DNA from: a virus
Direction: 5' to 3' (one strand)
Length of the DNA: 52,313 nt
IMG/VR virus record: IMGVR_UViG_3300009494_000005
Location: 1 to 52,313 of that record
The translations under genes were made by a program, and so were the position numbers. Below, in pieces: positions 1 to 7,698 of this stretch. Within the stretch, counting starts at the first letter, position 1; every line of letters begins with the position of its first letter. A model generated the notes under the pieces. The model was not told the DNA's origin. It made no database searches and was given only the letters and a program-made list of their open reading frames with translations.

Positions 1-27
1 GCGGGCCCACCAACAGCGGCCGGCTAG
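1..27 (+). CDS. 3' end of a gene homologous to the zinc-finger protein at 41095-41682 (partial)
   Basis: Only the last eight codons and a TAG stop are present. They read AGPPTAAG, matching SGPPTAAG at the end of the complete gene that ends at 41682. The sequence between this stop and the next start is also nearly identical to 41683-41738. This shows that the copy-1 module was preceded by its own late-head genes outside the window. Confidence 0.7.
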   Translation, partial: AGPPTAAG

Positions 28-84
28 AGCGCGGATCGACGTCAATCGCGACCACAGCTAAGGGGCCCCGAGCTCGGAGGGATC

Positions 85-1716
85 ATGCCCTACAGATCAA
101 TGAAGCAAGCCGAGGAGGCAGGAGCTAAGACCGAGCTCGGAGGGGCGAAGCTCAGCCTCGCGCAGATCAACGCGGTCGCGGCCGTGGCCGACCGATTGAA
201 GTCGGAGGATAAGGTCGACTCCCCCTACGCGGTCGCGATCGCGGCCTTCCAGAAGTCGCACAAGATCGAGAACGGAAGATGGATCGAGAAGAAGCCCAAG
301 AAGGTCGAGCTCAGCGCGGCAGAGGAGGATCTCGCCGCTCTGATCTACGCTGACAGGGTCTATGCGGCCAACGAACACGGAGTGATCGAGTTCTCGGAGT
401 TCGAGAACCCGCCCGGGACCCGGACAGTCAAGGACGTGGAGCTCCTCGAGGAAGGCGTTCACGTCGACAAGCATCACAAGGTGCTCGTCGTCGACGAGGC
501 CAAGATTAAGGCGATCCCTGAGATGTTCGATCGCCTCGCGGCTCTCGGATTCCGGCCGCCCGTGCGCCTGACTCACGACCCGGATCACCCGCTCGCCTCG
601 GGCTTCCCGTCCCTCGGATGGCCCACACGCCCGCGGCCGTGGTACGACATCAAGAACGAGAAGTGGAAGCTCACTTCCGACTTCGTCGGTGTCCCGAACG
701 TGTTCGCGGACATCATGGAGGCCGGCGGCTACGATTTTATTAGCTCCGGGCTATATCAGGACGTGAAAGTGGGCGACTACACCGCGCCGTTGGCGATCGA
801 CCACGTCGCCGTGCTCGGTGTTGTTCACCCGGCCATAACGGGCTTGAAGGGGATCACTGGGATCCACAGGCTCTACGAAAACGAGATGGCCGCAAGGGAC
901 GGTGTGACAGTGAGCGCCGCGTATCTGTTCGAGGATGGCGGGCTCAAGCCCGATGGCGAGAAGGAGGGAGGAGCGACAATGCCCGACCAGTTGACGCCGG
1001 AACAGCTTGCATCCTACGGGGTGACGAGCGAGACCGACCTTCGTGCGAAGATCGCGAAGGCCGGGGAGGCAGACAAGATCCAGAGCGATGCCAAGATCGA
1101 GCTCGAGGCCGCGCGGGGTCAGATGCGACTCGCCGCGGCGAACGGATTCATCGCCGCGGCCAAGGAGAAGATCCCACCGGCCCTGCACGACGATTTCCGC
1201 GTGGTGCATATGGGGCTCGCGGAGCACGGGAATGCGATCGAGTTCGCTCGCCCGTCGAAGGACGGCCTCAGTGCTGAGACCGTCAAGAAGGATCCCATGA
1301 CCGCTCTGACGACGATCGTCGGGAAGCTCGGGAAGGCGATCGAGCTACAGGACGAGAACGCGCCGGAGGGCGGGAAGGATCAGGAGCATCTCACGGACGA
1401 GGAGAAGGCCGCGAAGAAGATCGCGGACGATGCCGCGGCCGCGAAGAAGAAGGAGGAGGGCGGCGACGACAAGCCGGAGGAGGGCAAGACTGACGACGTC
1501 GTGGAGCTCGCACGGGGTGGTGTCGCCTCCCGCACGTTGATGGCCGTCGAGCAGAAGAAGCTCAGCCGGATCATCGAGGAGCGCGACGGTGTCGATCGTG
1601 GCACGGCCATGTCGATAGCCGCGGTCGAGCTCGCCCGCGCCGGCTATGGTACGGATGCGTACGTGCCGCCGGAGGGCCTCGAGGAGCCCAAGAAGGAGAA
1701 GGACGACAAGAAGTAG
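85..1716 (+). CDS. Mu gpI-like prohead protease with C-terminal scaffold domain
   Basis: This 543-residue protein is read as a capsid maturation protease joined to a scaffold, as in the Mu gpI family. Residues 1-70 form a charged helical segment (AGAKTELGGAKLSLAQINAV). Residues 110-270 are the protease-like part, with a conserved LTHDPDHPLASGFPSLGW block and an AIDHVAVLGVVHPAI block that resembles the LDHVAL-TNNPAI signature of gpI proteins. Residues 299-543 are rich in Lys, Glu and Ala and predicted helical, as expected of a scaffold. A separate in-frame start at 979 allows this part to be made alone. The gene lies between the late head genes and the decoration and capsid genes. I cannot assign the catalytic residues with certainty. 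Confidence 0.75.
   Translation: MPYRSMKQAEEAGAKTELGGAKLSLAQINAVAAVADRLKSEDKVDSPYAVAIAAFQKSHKIENGRWIEKKPKKVELSAAEEDLAALIYADRVYAANEHGVIEFSEFENPPGTRTVKDVELLEEGVHVDKHHKVLVVDEAKIKAIPEMFDRLAALGFRPPVRLTHDPDHPLASGFPSLGWPTRPRPWYDIKNEKWKLTSDFVGVPNVFADIMEAGGYDFISSGLYQDVKVGDYTAPLAIDHVAVLGVVHPAITGLKGITGIHRLYENEMAARDGVTVSAAYLFEDGGLKPDGEKEGGATMPDQLTPEQLASYGVTSETDLRAKIAKAGEADKIQSDAKIELEAARGQMRLAAANGFIAAAKEKIPPALHDDFRVVHMGLAEHGNAIEFARPSKDGLSAETVKKDPMTALTTIVGKLGKAIELQDENAPEGGKDQEHLTDEEKAAKKIADDAAAAKKKEEGGDDKPEEGKTDDVVELARGGVASRTLMAVEQKKLSRIIEERDGVDRGTAMSIAAVELARAGYGTDAYVPPEGLEEPKKEKDDKK
979..1716 (+). CDS. Nested in-frame scaffold protein
   Basis: An ATG at 979, in frame with the protease gene, is preceded by a very strong ribosome site (AAGGAGGGAGGAGCGACA). 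It would give a 245-residue protein starting MPDQLTPEQLASYGVTSE. The second copy has the same arrangement at 42636, including the ribosome site, although flanking codons differ. Lambda C/Nu3 and similar pairs set a clear precedent: the scaffold is the C-terminal part of the protease gene, translated from an internal start. The product is acidic, Lys/Glu/Ala-rich and largely helical. Confidence 0.75.
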   Translation: MPDQLTPEQLASYGVTSETDLRAKIAKAGEADKIQSDAKIELEAARGQMRLAAANGFIAAAKEKIPPALHDDFRVVHMGLAEHGNAIEFARPSKDGLSAETVKKDPMTALTTIVGKLGKAIELQDENAPEGGKDQEHLTDEEKAAKKIADDAAAAKKKEEGGDDKPEEGKTDDVVELARGGVASRTLMAVEQKKLSRIIEERDGVDRGTAMSIAAVELARAGYGTDAYVPPEGLEEPKKEKDDKK

Positions 1717-1731
1717 TGCTGGCCAAGTCAC

Positions 1732-1749
1732 GGGGGGCCCGGGTCCCCC
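1732..1749 (+). promoter_or_regulatory. GC-rich hairpin between scaffold and decoration genes
   Basis: A run of six G and a matching TCCCCC flank a CCCGGG core, folding into a seven-pair stem with a CCGG loop. It lies 16 bases after the scaffold stop and about 20 bases before the next ribosome site. Copy 2 has a seven-pair stem with a different loop at the same place (43369-43386). There is no U tract, so it may attenuate transcription or define an mRNA end rather than fully terminate. Confidence 0.6.
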
Positions 1750-1782
1750 ACCCACACTTTCTGTCAGAGGAGGTGAACACCA

Positions 1783-2268
1783 ATGGCAGATACCGCATAC
1801 GACGAAGTGTGTCAGCACGGCCAGTTCCGTGAGGACATTCAGTATGCAGTCACGGAGGACGACGCGGTTGTGCTCTATCAGGGCGTCGCGTACGGCGCGA
1901 CCTCGGGTTACATCACGAGCACTACCGTGGCTACGGATGGCAGACTCGCGGGCTTCGCTCAGCAGTCAGTCACCGCGGCCCAGACCGACTATACCGGAGA
2001 TGGTGCGGCCGGCGTGGCGATGCCGATCTTCCGCATCCCGGTCATGATCCACGGCTCCACGCGATTCATGTGTGGTGCGAACACGAGCGTGACCTACGGC
2101 ATGTGGCAGGTGCTCGAGGGCACAGATGGTCGGCTGGTCGACGCCGGCGCGACCTCGAACACGCTCTACGTCACACACGGGATCGCACAGGACGACCCGG
2201 ACGCGGACGGCGAGTGGGGGCACATCATCATCAACCTCAACGTGCCGTACTACTCGGCCACGACATAG
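1783..2268 (+). CDS. Putative capsid decoration (head stabilisation) protein
   Basis: This 161-residue protein starts at an ATG behind an AGAGGAGGTG ribosome site. It sits directly between scaffold and major capsid genes, the usual place of lambda gpD-like or DUF2190-like decoration proteins. The sequence is rich in Gly, Thr and Val with short beta-like segments (GVAYGATSGYITSTT, GSTRFMCGANTSVTYG) and has no membrane or signal segment. The second copy (43421-43906) is very similar. The role is inferred from position, size and composition, not from a recognised signature. Confidence 0.5.
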   Translation: MADTAYDEVCQHGQFREDIQYAVTEDDAVVLYQGVAYGATSGYITSTTVATDGRLAGFAQQSVTAAQTDYTGDGAAGVAMPIFRIPVMIHGSTRFMCGANTSVTYGMWQVLEGTDGRLVDAGATSNTLYVTHGIAQDDPDADGEWGHIIINLNVPYYSATT

Positions 2269-2308
2269 GCCGACTGACCGAACAGATCAGGCAAGAGGAC
2301 TCCGGCTC

Positions 2309-2347
2309 CCCGAGTTCCTCGGGACGGCCTCTGCTTCGCAGAGCGCC
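2309..2347 (+). promoter_or_regulatory. Two tandem hairpins in the major capsid leader
   Basis: Hairpin 1 is CCCGAG-TTC-CTCGGG at 2309-2323. Hairpin 2 is CTCTGC-TTC-GCAGAG at 2329-2343, extended by GGC/GCC across one bulged C (2326-2347). In copy 2, hairpin 1 is unchanged. In hairpin 2 a T-A pair has become C-G, and two outer pairs have become wobble pairs, so the fold is kept although bases differ. Both lie in the 123-base gap between the decoration and capsid genes. They could stabilise or process the capsid mRNA, or bind a regulator. Confidence 0.75.
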
Positions 2348-2391
2348 GGGATCCTGCCTCAACTACGGATGCAGACTACGGAGGGAGGACC

Positions 2392-3348
2392 ATGCCTGCC
2401 CCGACAGAAGTCCAGGCGCAGGACGAGGTTCTGAACAACATAGCCTCGTACTACCACCACGAAGGCACGGTGCATCAGACCATCGCGCCGATCGTGGATG
2501 TGAAGCGGATCACGGGCCGCTACTACGTGTTCGGACGTGAGGAACTTCGCGTCATGAACGACACCCTCGGCCGCCGCTCTCACGCGAACGAGCTCGAATG
2601 GCACACGACCACGTCGATGTACAGGACCGTGGCTCGTGGCTTGCGGACATTCATCGGGACCGAGGACCGCGAGAACGCGGATCCTGTGATCCAGCTTGAG
2701 ACCACAGGGACCGAGAAGATCATTCGGGCTCTCGATCTCGCCGCGGAGGTTCGTTGTGTGGCGGCTGTCTCGGCCGCGATTACGGCGACAAGTGCGACCG
2801 CGGCTGGTACTGCTTGGCAGACCGGCGGGACGACAGGGAAGCCCCTGACGGACATCGCCGCGGCCAAGTTCAACTTCAAGCGGGCATGCGGACGCCCGCC
2901 GAACGCGATTGTGATTCCTGACCAGTGCGTAGCCAAGATGGTCTTGTGCGACGAGTGGCGGGAGCAGTTCACGACCACTGAGGGTGCGGCCAAGACGATT
3001 GGCACGTACTCGGCGCTTCCCCCGCTCATCGACGGCATGACGCCGTTGGTGCCGTCGCAGTTGAAGCTCTCCGGCTCGCCCGGAGTGTCCGACGGCCTCG
3101 GTCCAGGCGGGACTCCCAGTCTCACCTCTGTGTGGGGTGACAACGTGTATCTGCTGTGGGTGAACCCTCGCCCGGCGATCATGGATGCCTCGTTCATGTA
3201 CACCTTCGCCACCACTCGTCAGCGTGTCAGGAGATACGACGACGAGTCCGTGGGCATCGGTGGCGGGACGTACATTCAGGTCGAGAAGCAGGACACCATG
3301 AAAACCGTCAACGTCTACATGGCTCGAGAGATCTCGAACGTCATCTAG
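2392..3348 (+). CDS. Major capsid protein
   Basis: This 318-residue protein follows the protease/scaffold and decoration genes and is read as the HK97-fold major capsid subunit. It opens with VQAQDEVLNNIASYYH, and has a loop-like region rich in charged residues around 55-100 (REELRVMNDTLGRRSHANEL). An Ala/Thr-rich helix follows near residue 125, then a C-terminal domain ending TVNVYMAREISNVI. It has no cysteine-rich, signal or membrane segment. Its start follows a GGAGGGAGGACC ribosome site. Copy 2 encodes the same length with scattered substitutions. Assignment rests on genomic position, length and this architecture. Confidence 0.8.
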   Translation: MPAPTEVQAQDEVLNNIASYYHHEGTVHQTIAPIVDVKRITGRYYVFGREELRVMNDTLGRRSHANELEWHTTTSMYRTVARGLRTFIGTEDRENADPVIQLETTGTEKIIRALDLAAEVRCVAAVSAAITATSATAAGTAWQTGGTTGKPLTDIAAAKFNFKRACGRPPNAIVIPDQCVAKMVLCDEWREQFTTTEGAAKTIGTYSALPPLIDGMTPLVPSQLKLSGSPGVSDGLGPGGTPSLTSVWGDNVYLLWVNPRPAIMDASFMYTFATTRQRVRRYDDESVGIGGGTYIQVEKQDTMKTVNVYMAREISNVI

Positions 3349-3428
3349 GCTGCGGCGGGATGCTAGGGGTGCGTCGAATGGGAGGAAGGGCCCGGACGGC
3401 GCGCCCCCGGCGGCGAAGGAGGTCAAGC

Positions 3429-3812
3429 GTGGCGAAGTCGAAGAAAAAGAAGGCAGCCGCACAGAAGCGGTGCAAGGCGAACCGCAACAGGATCTTCGTC
3501 CATCCACAGGGCGACGTGCTCCAGTGCGAGCAAGGCGTATTCGCTCCTGGACAGTACGTCCCCGTCGAGGATCTCCCGGCCGACATGGTCGGGGACTGGT
3601 TTCAGACGGGCCTTCTGATCGAAGAGCAGATGTACCGGATGTATCACGGGGCTGACTGGAACGCACGACACCCGAAGGATCAAATCAAACCCGGGCAGGG
3701 CGGCGTCGACATTCACCACGTCGTGCCCACGACCGGCGATGAGATCACGGATCCCGGCGGGGCGGCTCCGACGATCGGGGGCGGTGACGGAGCCGCCGAT
3801 CTCACCGATTGA
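3429..3812 (+). CDS. Unknown head-associated protein with GDEITDP C-terminal motif
   Basis: This 127-residue protein starts at GTG behind AAGGAGGTCAAGC. The first 20 residues are strongly basic (AKSKKKKAAAQKRCKANRNR), suggesting nucleic-acid or capsid-interior contact. The middle carries FVHPQGDVLQCEQGVFAPGQ, and then MYRMYHGADWNARHP. The end is acidic and Gly-rich and holds TGDEITDPGGAAPT. Copy 2 (45063-45425) keeps all three parts but has a shorter basic start. A similar GDEITDP tail occurs in the unrelated product at 26353-26640. It could be a head-completion or tail-joining factor; I do not recognise the family. Confidence 0.6.
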   Translation: MAKSKKKKAAAQKRCKANRNRIFVHPQGDVLQCEQGVFAPGQYVPVEDLPADMVGDWFQTGLLIEEQMYRMYHGADWNARHPKDQIKPGQGGVDIHHVVPTTGDEITDPGGAAPTIGGGDGAADLTD

Positions 3813-3822
3813 GAGGCGAATC

Positions 3823-4536
3823 ATGCCGGCATACTGCACCGATGGTCAACTACGGCGAGCGTGGAAAACGCTTCACGAGGACACGGACTACGACGAGCTC
3901 GCGGAGCTCCGCAAGCGTGCTATGGACACGATCGACGCATGGATCGGGACGGTGTTCAACGTCCCGTTCTGTCCGTGGTTGCACGTCAACGCCGTGGATG
4001 GCAACACCCTGACCATCGACCTACAGGACGTGGGCTACCTCAAGGCTGGTGACACGATCATGTTCTATGACAACTCCGAGGAGAAGATGGGGCAGAGCGC
4101 GGGCACGATCAGCACTGTGAGTACCGCGACTATCACGATCTCGGGATTGACGGGAATCGCGGCCGGCGACGAGATCGCCGTCTACTCGGACATCACGGTG
4201 TCGAGTGGACGCACGATCCGCGTCGTCGGCCCTCCGCCGGAGGTCAACGCGAAGGCCGTCGATGTCAGCCGCTACTATGGGCACACCGACCTGAGCTCAC
4301 TCCAGGACGCGACCGATTCGATCGTCAAATCGTATGAATCGGCCGTCGAGTGGGGCGGCCTCCTCCGTGATGGCACGGCAGATCTCACGGGTGCGGATGC
4401 TCAGACCGTCGGATACATGACCACCTACGAGACCGAGCCCGCGATGAACGTCGACCATCCTGTGACGTGGGGCTTCGACGAGAATCATCCTGCCCGTGAC
4501 CAGGACGCGAACACTGATACCGGACTTGATCCGTAG
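3823..4536 (+). CDS. Mu gp36-like (DUF1320-type) head-tail adaptor with inserted beta domain
   Basis: The 237-residue product starts MPAYCTDGQLRRAW, like the opening of Mu gp36/DUF1320 neck proteins. Its C-terminal half carries the matching AVDVSRYYGHTDLSSLQ and YESAVEWGGLLRDGTADL helical parts. Between them, residues about 60-135 form a Thr/Val/Gly-rich insertion (TIMFYDNSEEKMGQ, ITISGLTGIAAGDEIAVYSD) that looks like an added beta domain. The insertion is present in both copies. The likely role is in the neck, joining portal and tail. Family assignment is by sequence resemblance from memory and should be treated as moderate. Confidence 0.6.
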   Translation: MPAYCTDGQLRRAWKTLHEDTDYDELAELRKRAMDTIDAWIGTVFNVPFCPWLHVNAVDGNTLTIDLQDVGYLKAGDTIMFYDNSEEKMGQSAGTISTVSTATITISGLTGIAAGDEIAVYSDITVSSGRTIRVVGPPPEVNAKAVDVSRYYGHTDLSSLQDATDSIVKSYESAVEWGGLLRDGTADLTGADAQTVGYMTTYETEPAMNVDHPVTWGFDENHPARDQDANTDTGLDP

Positions 4537-4544
4537 GAGGCGAC

Positions 4545-5072
4545 GTGCGGAGCTATCAGGCCGGAGCGACCCAACAGGGAGCCGCCTTTGTCATGGACAA
4601 AGGTGATCTCCTCAAGTTCACGGGTCTGCTCAACCAGCTTCGGATCAACGCCATGCATCCCGAGCCGTTCCTCACGCTCGCCGGCGAAGCGGTTCGGATC
4701 GAGACTCTCAAGTCCTTCGAACTCCAGTCTGAGCCCCAACATCGCCGGCCGTGGAAGCGGCTCGCGAAGCCGACCACGGCTCGCCGGCCCAAGGGGAAGC
4801 GCAAGACCACCAAGCGGTACAGCGCGAAGATCCTTCTCGATACCGGCCGCCTCCGTGGCTCTATCACGATCAGGAAAACCATGCTCCCGCCGACGGTCTG
4901 GATCGGGACGAACATCATATACGCACGGACCCATCAGTTCGGGGATCCCGCACGGAACATCGCCGCGCGTGCGTTCCTGCCGACGGGTTGGACGGCGCCT
5001 CTATCTATCCGAACCAAGAGAGCTCTACAGTCGCAGATCAAGAAGGGCGGCGCGGGCCGCCATGTGAGGTGA
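4545..5072 (+). CDS. Virion morphogenesis / tail completion protein (Mu gpG-like)
   Basis: This 175-residue basic protein starts at GTG behind TAGGAGGCGAC. The pattern of a helical N-terminus (MDKGDLLKFTGLLNQL), a basic middle (RRPKGKRKTTKRYSAK), then LLDTGRLRGSI, a VWIGTNIIYARTHQFG segment and a terminal ARAFLPTGW is typical of phage virion morphogenesis proteins of the Mu gpG/P2 gpS type. These complete the neck or the tail end that meets it. The gene lies between the gp36-like neck gene and small tail genes. Copy 2 starts at ATG 46168 with a few extra N-terminal residues. Confidence 0.75.
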   Translation: MRSYQAGATQQGAAFVMDKGDLLKFTGLLNQLRINAMHPEPFLTLAGEAVRIETLKSFELQSEPQHRRPWKRLAKPTTARRPKGKRKTTKRYSAKILLDTGRLRGSITIRKTMLPPTVWIGTNIIYARTHQFGDPARNIAARAFLPTGWTAPLSIRTKRALQSQIKKGGAGRHVR

Positions 5073-5074
5073 CA

Positions 5075-5431
5075 ATGCCTAGTCAAGATATTCTGGAGTG
5101 GCTGGCCGACAACGGTATGACTGAGGTGTTCACGAGCGACGAGGTAGACAACCCGACCTCGGGCCCCGGCGCGGTTCTGTTTCAGTACACCGCGACCGCA
5201 CCGCTCCTGACTCTCCGGTACTCCTTCATCAACGACTCAACCAACGTCGTGATCTACGAGATCCGACTCGACGGTGAGGTCGTGCACAAGCCGATCGCGC
5301 ATCCCAACCTAGTTGAGCCGGTCAACGTCGTGATTCCGGTTGCCGTGGGGCAGACGATCCTCGTCGGGACGGTGACGGACGAGAGCGCGAACGGGACGAG
5401 CCGCGTCGTCGTGGAGTATATCAAGGGTTGA
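5075..5431 (+). CDS. Small beta-rich structural protein, unknown
   Basis: This 118-residue protein starts MPSQDILEWLADNGMTEVF, two bases after the preceding stop. The rest alternates hydrophobic and polar residues (LLTLRYSFINDSTNVVIYEI, VNVVIPVAVGQTILVGTV), suggesting a beta sandwich. Copy 2 has exactly the same length with conservative changes. No signal or membrane segment is visible. Its place between tail completion and appendage genes suggests a minor tail or neck component. I do not recognise a family. Confidence 0.6.
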   Translation: MPSQDILEWLADNGMTEVFTSDEVDNPTSGPGAVLFQYTATAPLLTLRYSFINDSTNVVIYEIRLDGEVVHKPIAHPNLVEPVNVVIPVAVGQTILVGTVTDESANGTSRVVVEYIKG

Positions 5432-5452
5432 TTCCGGCAGGAGGTCGCGGTC

Positions 5453-6136
5453 GTGGCTGAGGACACATTCTATCCGAGTCCGTACGGGTACATAGGCGAC
5501 AGCGGTTCGACCGCCTACGACAACACCGGGACCGCCTCTAAGTGTTACACGCTGGCCAACATCGTAACGGGGAGTGTCGAGCGGGCCTACTTCTCCTTTG
5601 ATACCTCGTCGATTCCGGAAGTTGCGACAATCGTCGATGTGTCGATTCGAGCATACTGCGACTTTCTCTCGTTCTCAGTTGAAATAAACCTGTTAACGAT
5701 CGCGGGCATGGTCTGGTGGGAACACGACGTGATCGGCGCCAGCATCACGACGGGGGACTGGGGTCTTGCGAACTTCGGAGCCTACAAGCTTTGGGGATCT
5801 GGTCAGCCTCCTCCGAGCCTTCCATCCTCAGCGGACATAGATCTGCCGAACGCAAGTGTGAACGTCGATGGTGACAGCGACTACGAGTTCAGAGACGCGA
5901 GTAATTGGACCGACAGCTCTGAGGGTCCTCGACTTGGGTACTACGCGAAGAAACCTATCGGGACTGTGAGGATGTGGCTCACCGTGACGTTTTCGATTCC
6001 CAAAGGACTGTTCAACCGCTGGAACTGGCGGCTTCCCGCTATGCCCGGGTTCTCGAACGTGATCGCGGCCGTCGTCCTCCCCTCGGGCGATCTCAAGGTC
6101 TTGGCCCGGTTCTATCCGCGGCCTCTGGAGGCGTAA
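5453..6136 (+). CDS. Putative virion appendage protein with DNRLRE-like domain; hypervariable between copies
   Basis: The 227-residue product starts at GTG. Residues about 45-75 (RAYFSFDTSSIPEVATIVDV) fit the opening of DNRLRE/CBM96-like carbohydrate-associated domains. The last 45 residues (GLFNRWNWRLPAMPGF to the end) are well conserved in copy 2, as are the first few. The roughly 150 residues between are strongly diverged, far more than neighbouring genes. A conserved virion-anchoring end and a fast-changing body suggest a surface-exposed protein that may touch the host or its glycans. That role is inferred. Confidence 0.55.
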   Translation: MAEDTFYPSPYGYIGDSGSTAYDNTGTASKCYTLANIVTGSVERAYFSFDTSSIPEVATIVDVSIRAYCDFLSFSVEINLLTIAGMVWWEHDVIGASITTGDWGLANFGAYKLWGSGQPPPSLPSSADIDLPNASVNVDGDSDYEFRDASNWTDSSEGPRLGYYAKKPIGTVRMWLTVTFSIPKGLFNRWNWRLPAMPGFSNVIAAVVLPSGDLKVLARFYPRPLEA

Positions 6137-6137
6137 C

Positions 6138-6875
6138 ATGCAGATGGTCAAGCAGAGCGTAGAGCGGAAGATCCCTTGCCTCCTAATCGAGTCCTCCGAT
6201 GGTCAGACGCCGGACACCGGCGTTGCCGCTGGCTCCGTGACGATCAGCTACCGCAAGGAAGCCGCGACATCGTTGACCGCCAAGACCGCAACGGGCAACT
6301 GGACGGAGGTGGGCAAGGGCGTCTACCTGATAACGTGGTCGACGACCGACCTCAACACTGTTGGGCGGTTCGACTTCATCGTGGAGGTGTCGGGCGACAT
6401 CAACTACTACGGGTCGCTCGTGGTCAGCGCGAATCTCCTCGACGACCTTGCGACTGACATCGCCGCGCTCAACGACCTCGACGCGGCCGGCGTGCTCGCG
6501 GCCGTGACCAACGACGACACCAAGTGGGCCGGCGCGCATGTCGACGCGGCGATTTCGACGCGGAGTTCACACAGTGCGGCCGACGTCGTCGCGCTACTGA
6601 ACGATCCGACTGTGGCTGCAATTGTGACCGGGATCTGGACCGAGGCGCAGGCAGGCTACACGACTCCAGGCACGTTCGGTTACTTCCTCGATTTGCAGGT
6701 CTCGGCGGCCGGCGGGGGCGCCGCTCCCACGGTCGCGCAGATCGCGGAGGCGGTCCACGACGTCAAGGTGACATTCAACAAGACCACAGGTGGGCTCGTA
6801 ATCACGATGGCCGACGACATGCCTCTGACCTCTGTCACGATCACTGACACGGCTGGGGAGGTGACGCGCGAATGA
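6138..6875 (+). CDS. Tail-associated protein with conserved N- and C-termini and variable centre
   Basis: The 245-residue protein begins MQMVKQSVERKIPCLLIESS and continues with a beta-rich domain to about residue 100 (VGKGVYLITWSTTDLNTVGR, GDINYYGSLVVSANLLDDLA). This resembles N-terminal domains of phage fibre or baseplate proteins. The last 60 residues (APTVAQIAEAVHDVKVTFNK) are also conserved in copy 2, whereas residues about 110-185 are replaced by a shorter unrelated segment there. It shares a four-base ATGA overlap with the next gene. A tail appendage or fibre-support role is inferred. Confidence 0.5.
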   Translation: MQMVKQSVERKIPCLLIESSDGQTPDTGVAAGSVTISYRKEAATSLTAKTATGNWTEVGKGVYLITWSTTDLNTVGRFDFIVEVSGDINYYGSLVVSANLLDDLATDIAALNDLDAAGVLAAVTNDDTKWAGAHVDAAISTRSSHSAADVVALLNDPTVAAIVTGIWTEAQAGYTTPGTFGYFLDLQVSAAGGGAAPTVAQIAEAVHDVKVTFNKTTGGLVITMADDMPLTSVTITDTAGEVTRE

Positions 6876-7690
6876 GCTTCGATGCCGTAGGGCTCCTGAC
6901 CGACGGGCACGCCTCGGGCTTCAACACGTCGTTTCTCAACTACTGCCCGGTCATGGTCCGTGTGATCGACGAGGCTGGCGCCGCGATCTCCGGCGCGACA
7001 GTCACGATCGGATCCACGGCTCTGACTACGGATGGGAGCGGGCTCATCACTGAGACCGAGTTCGCGGCTGGTGCGTATTCCTTCCTGATTACGGCTCCAG
7101 GGCACCGATCGGTGCTCTCGCAGGTGACGCTCGCCGGCCGACGGGACTGGACAATCCCTCTGAAACCGACGAGCTATCCGGGCACAACGCCCGAGATGAT
7201 GGAGGTGGTCGACGCTCTCAAGGCCGATCTCGACGCGGATCCCACGCTCACCGCTATGGACGGTTGGCAACCGGCCGTGAGGTGCTACGACTCAACGATG
7301 CCGGATCTCGAGGGATCCGGGCTACGCACCGTCTATATCTGCCCCGTCCTCGATGAGCACCGCGGAGGAGCGGATCAAGGTCAGGGACTACGGGCCGACG
7401 GCACCGAAACTCAGATGTTCGGGCTCTACTACCACATCTCTCTCTACCCCTGTGTCACGATGGAGGGTAAGGGCGCTGAGGGCCTCCTGACGGACGACGA
7501 AGGGCTCGAGGCTATGACGACCGCCGTCAAGAATCTCATTCGCTTCAATGACCTCGACGGGCTCGTGGGATGGCTTGAGCGACCGATCGGCGTCCAGAGG
7601 GATGTCGGAGCCGATGAGCATGCAGGGCAATTCTATCACAAGCTCAATCGTGTTATGCTCCGCGCGTTCGTGGGCGAGGACGACACGTAG
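6872..7690 (+). CDS. Ig-like domain protein with possible tail-terminator C-terminal domain
   Basis: In this 272-residue protein, residues about 25-95 form a carboxypeptidase-regulatory/Ig-like beta sandwich (VMVRVIDEAGAAISGATVTI, GLITETEFAAGAYSFLITAP). Residues 110-272 start EMMEVVDALKADLDADPTLT and then carry VYICPVLDE and long strands, broadly like tail terminator or minor tail proteins that sit one gene before the tail tube. It overlaps the preceding gene by ATGA. Copy 2 differs by small indels around residues 145-165. The domain reading is clear for the Ig-like part and tentative for the rest. Confidence 0.5.
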   Translation: MSFDAVGLLTDGHASGFNTSFLNYCPVMVRVIDEAGAAISGATVTIGSTALTTDGSGLITETEFAAGAYSFLITAPGHRSVLSQVTLAGRRDWTIPLKPTSYPGTTPEMMEVVDALKADLDADPTLTAMDGWQPAVRCYDSTMPDLEGSGLRTVYICPVLDEHRGGADQGQGLRADGTETQMFGLYYHISLYPCVTMEGKGAEGLLTDDEGLEAMTTAVKNLIRFNDLDGLVGWLERPIGVQRDVGADEHAGQFYHKLNRVMLRAFVGEDDT

Positions 7691-7698
7691 GAGGACCG

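Noticed and set aside
2359-3666. 435-codon minus-strand open frame across the capsid gene
   Set aside because: It is the shadow of the major capsid gene, runs across intergenic hairpins and is not kept at the same length in copy 2.
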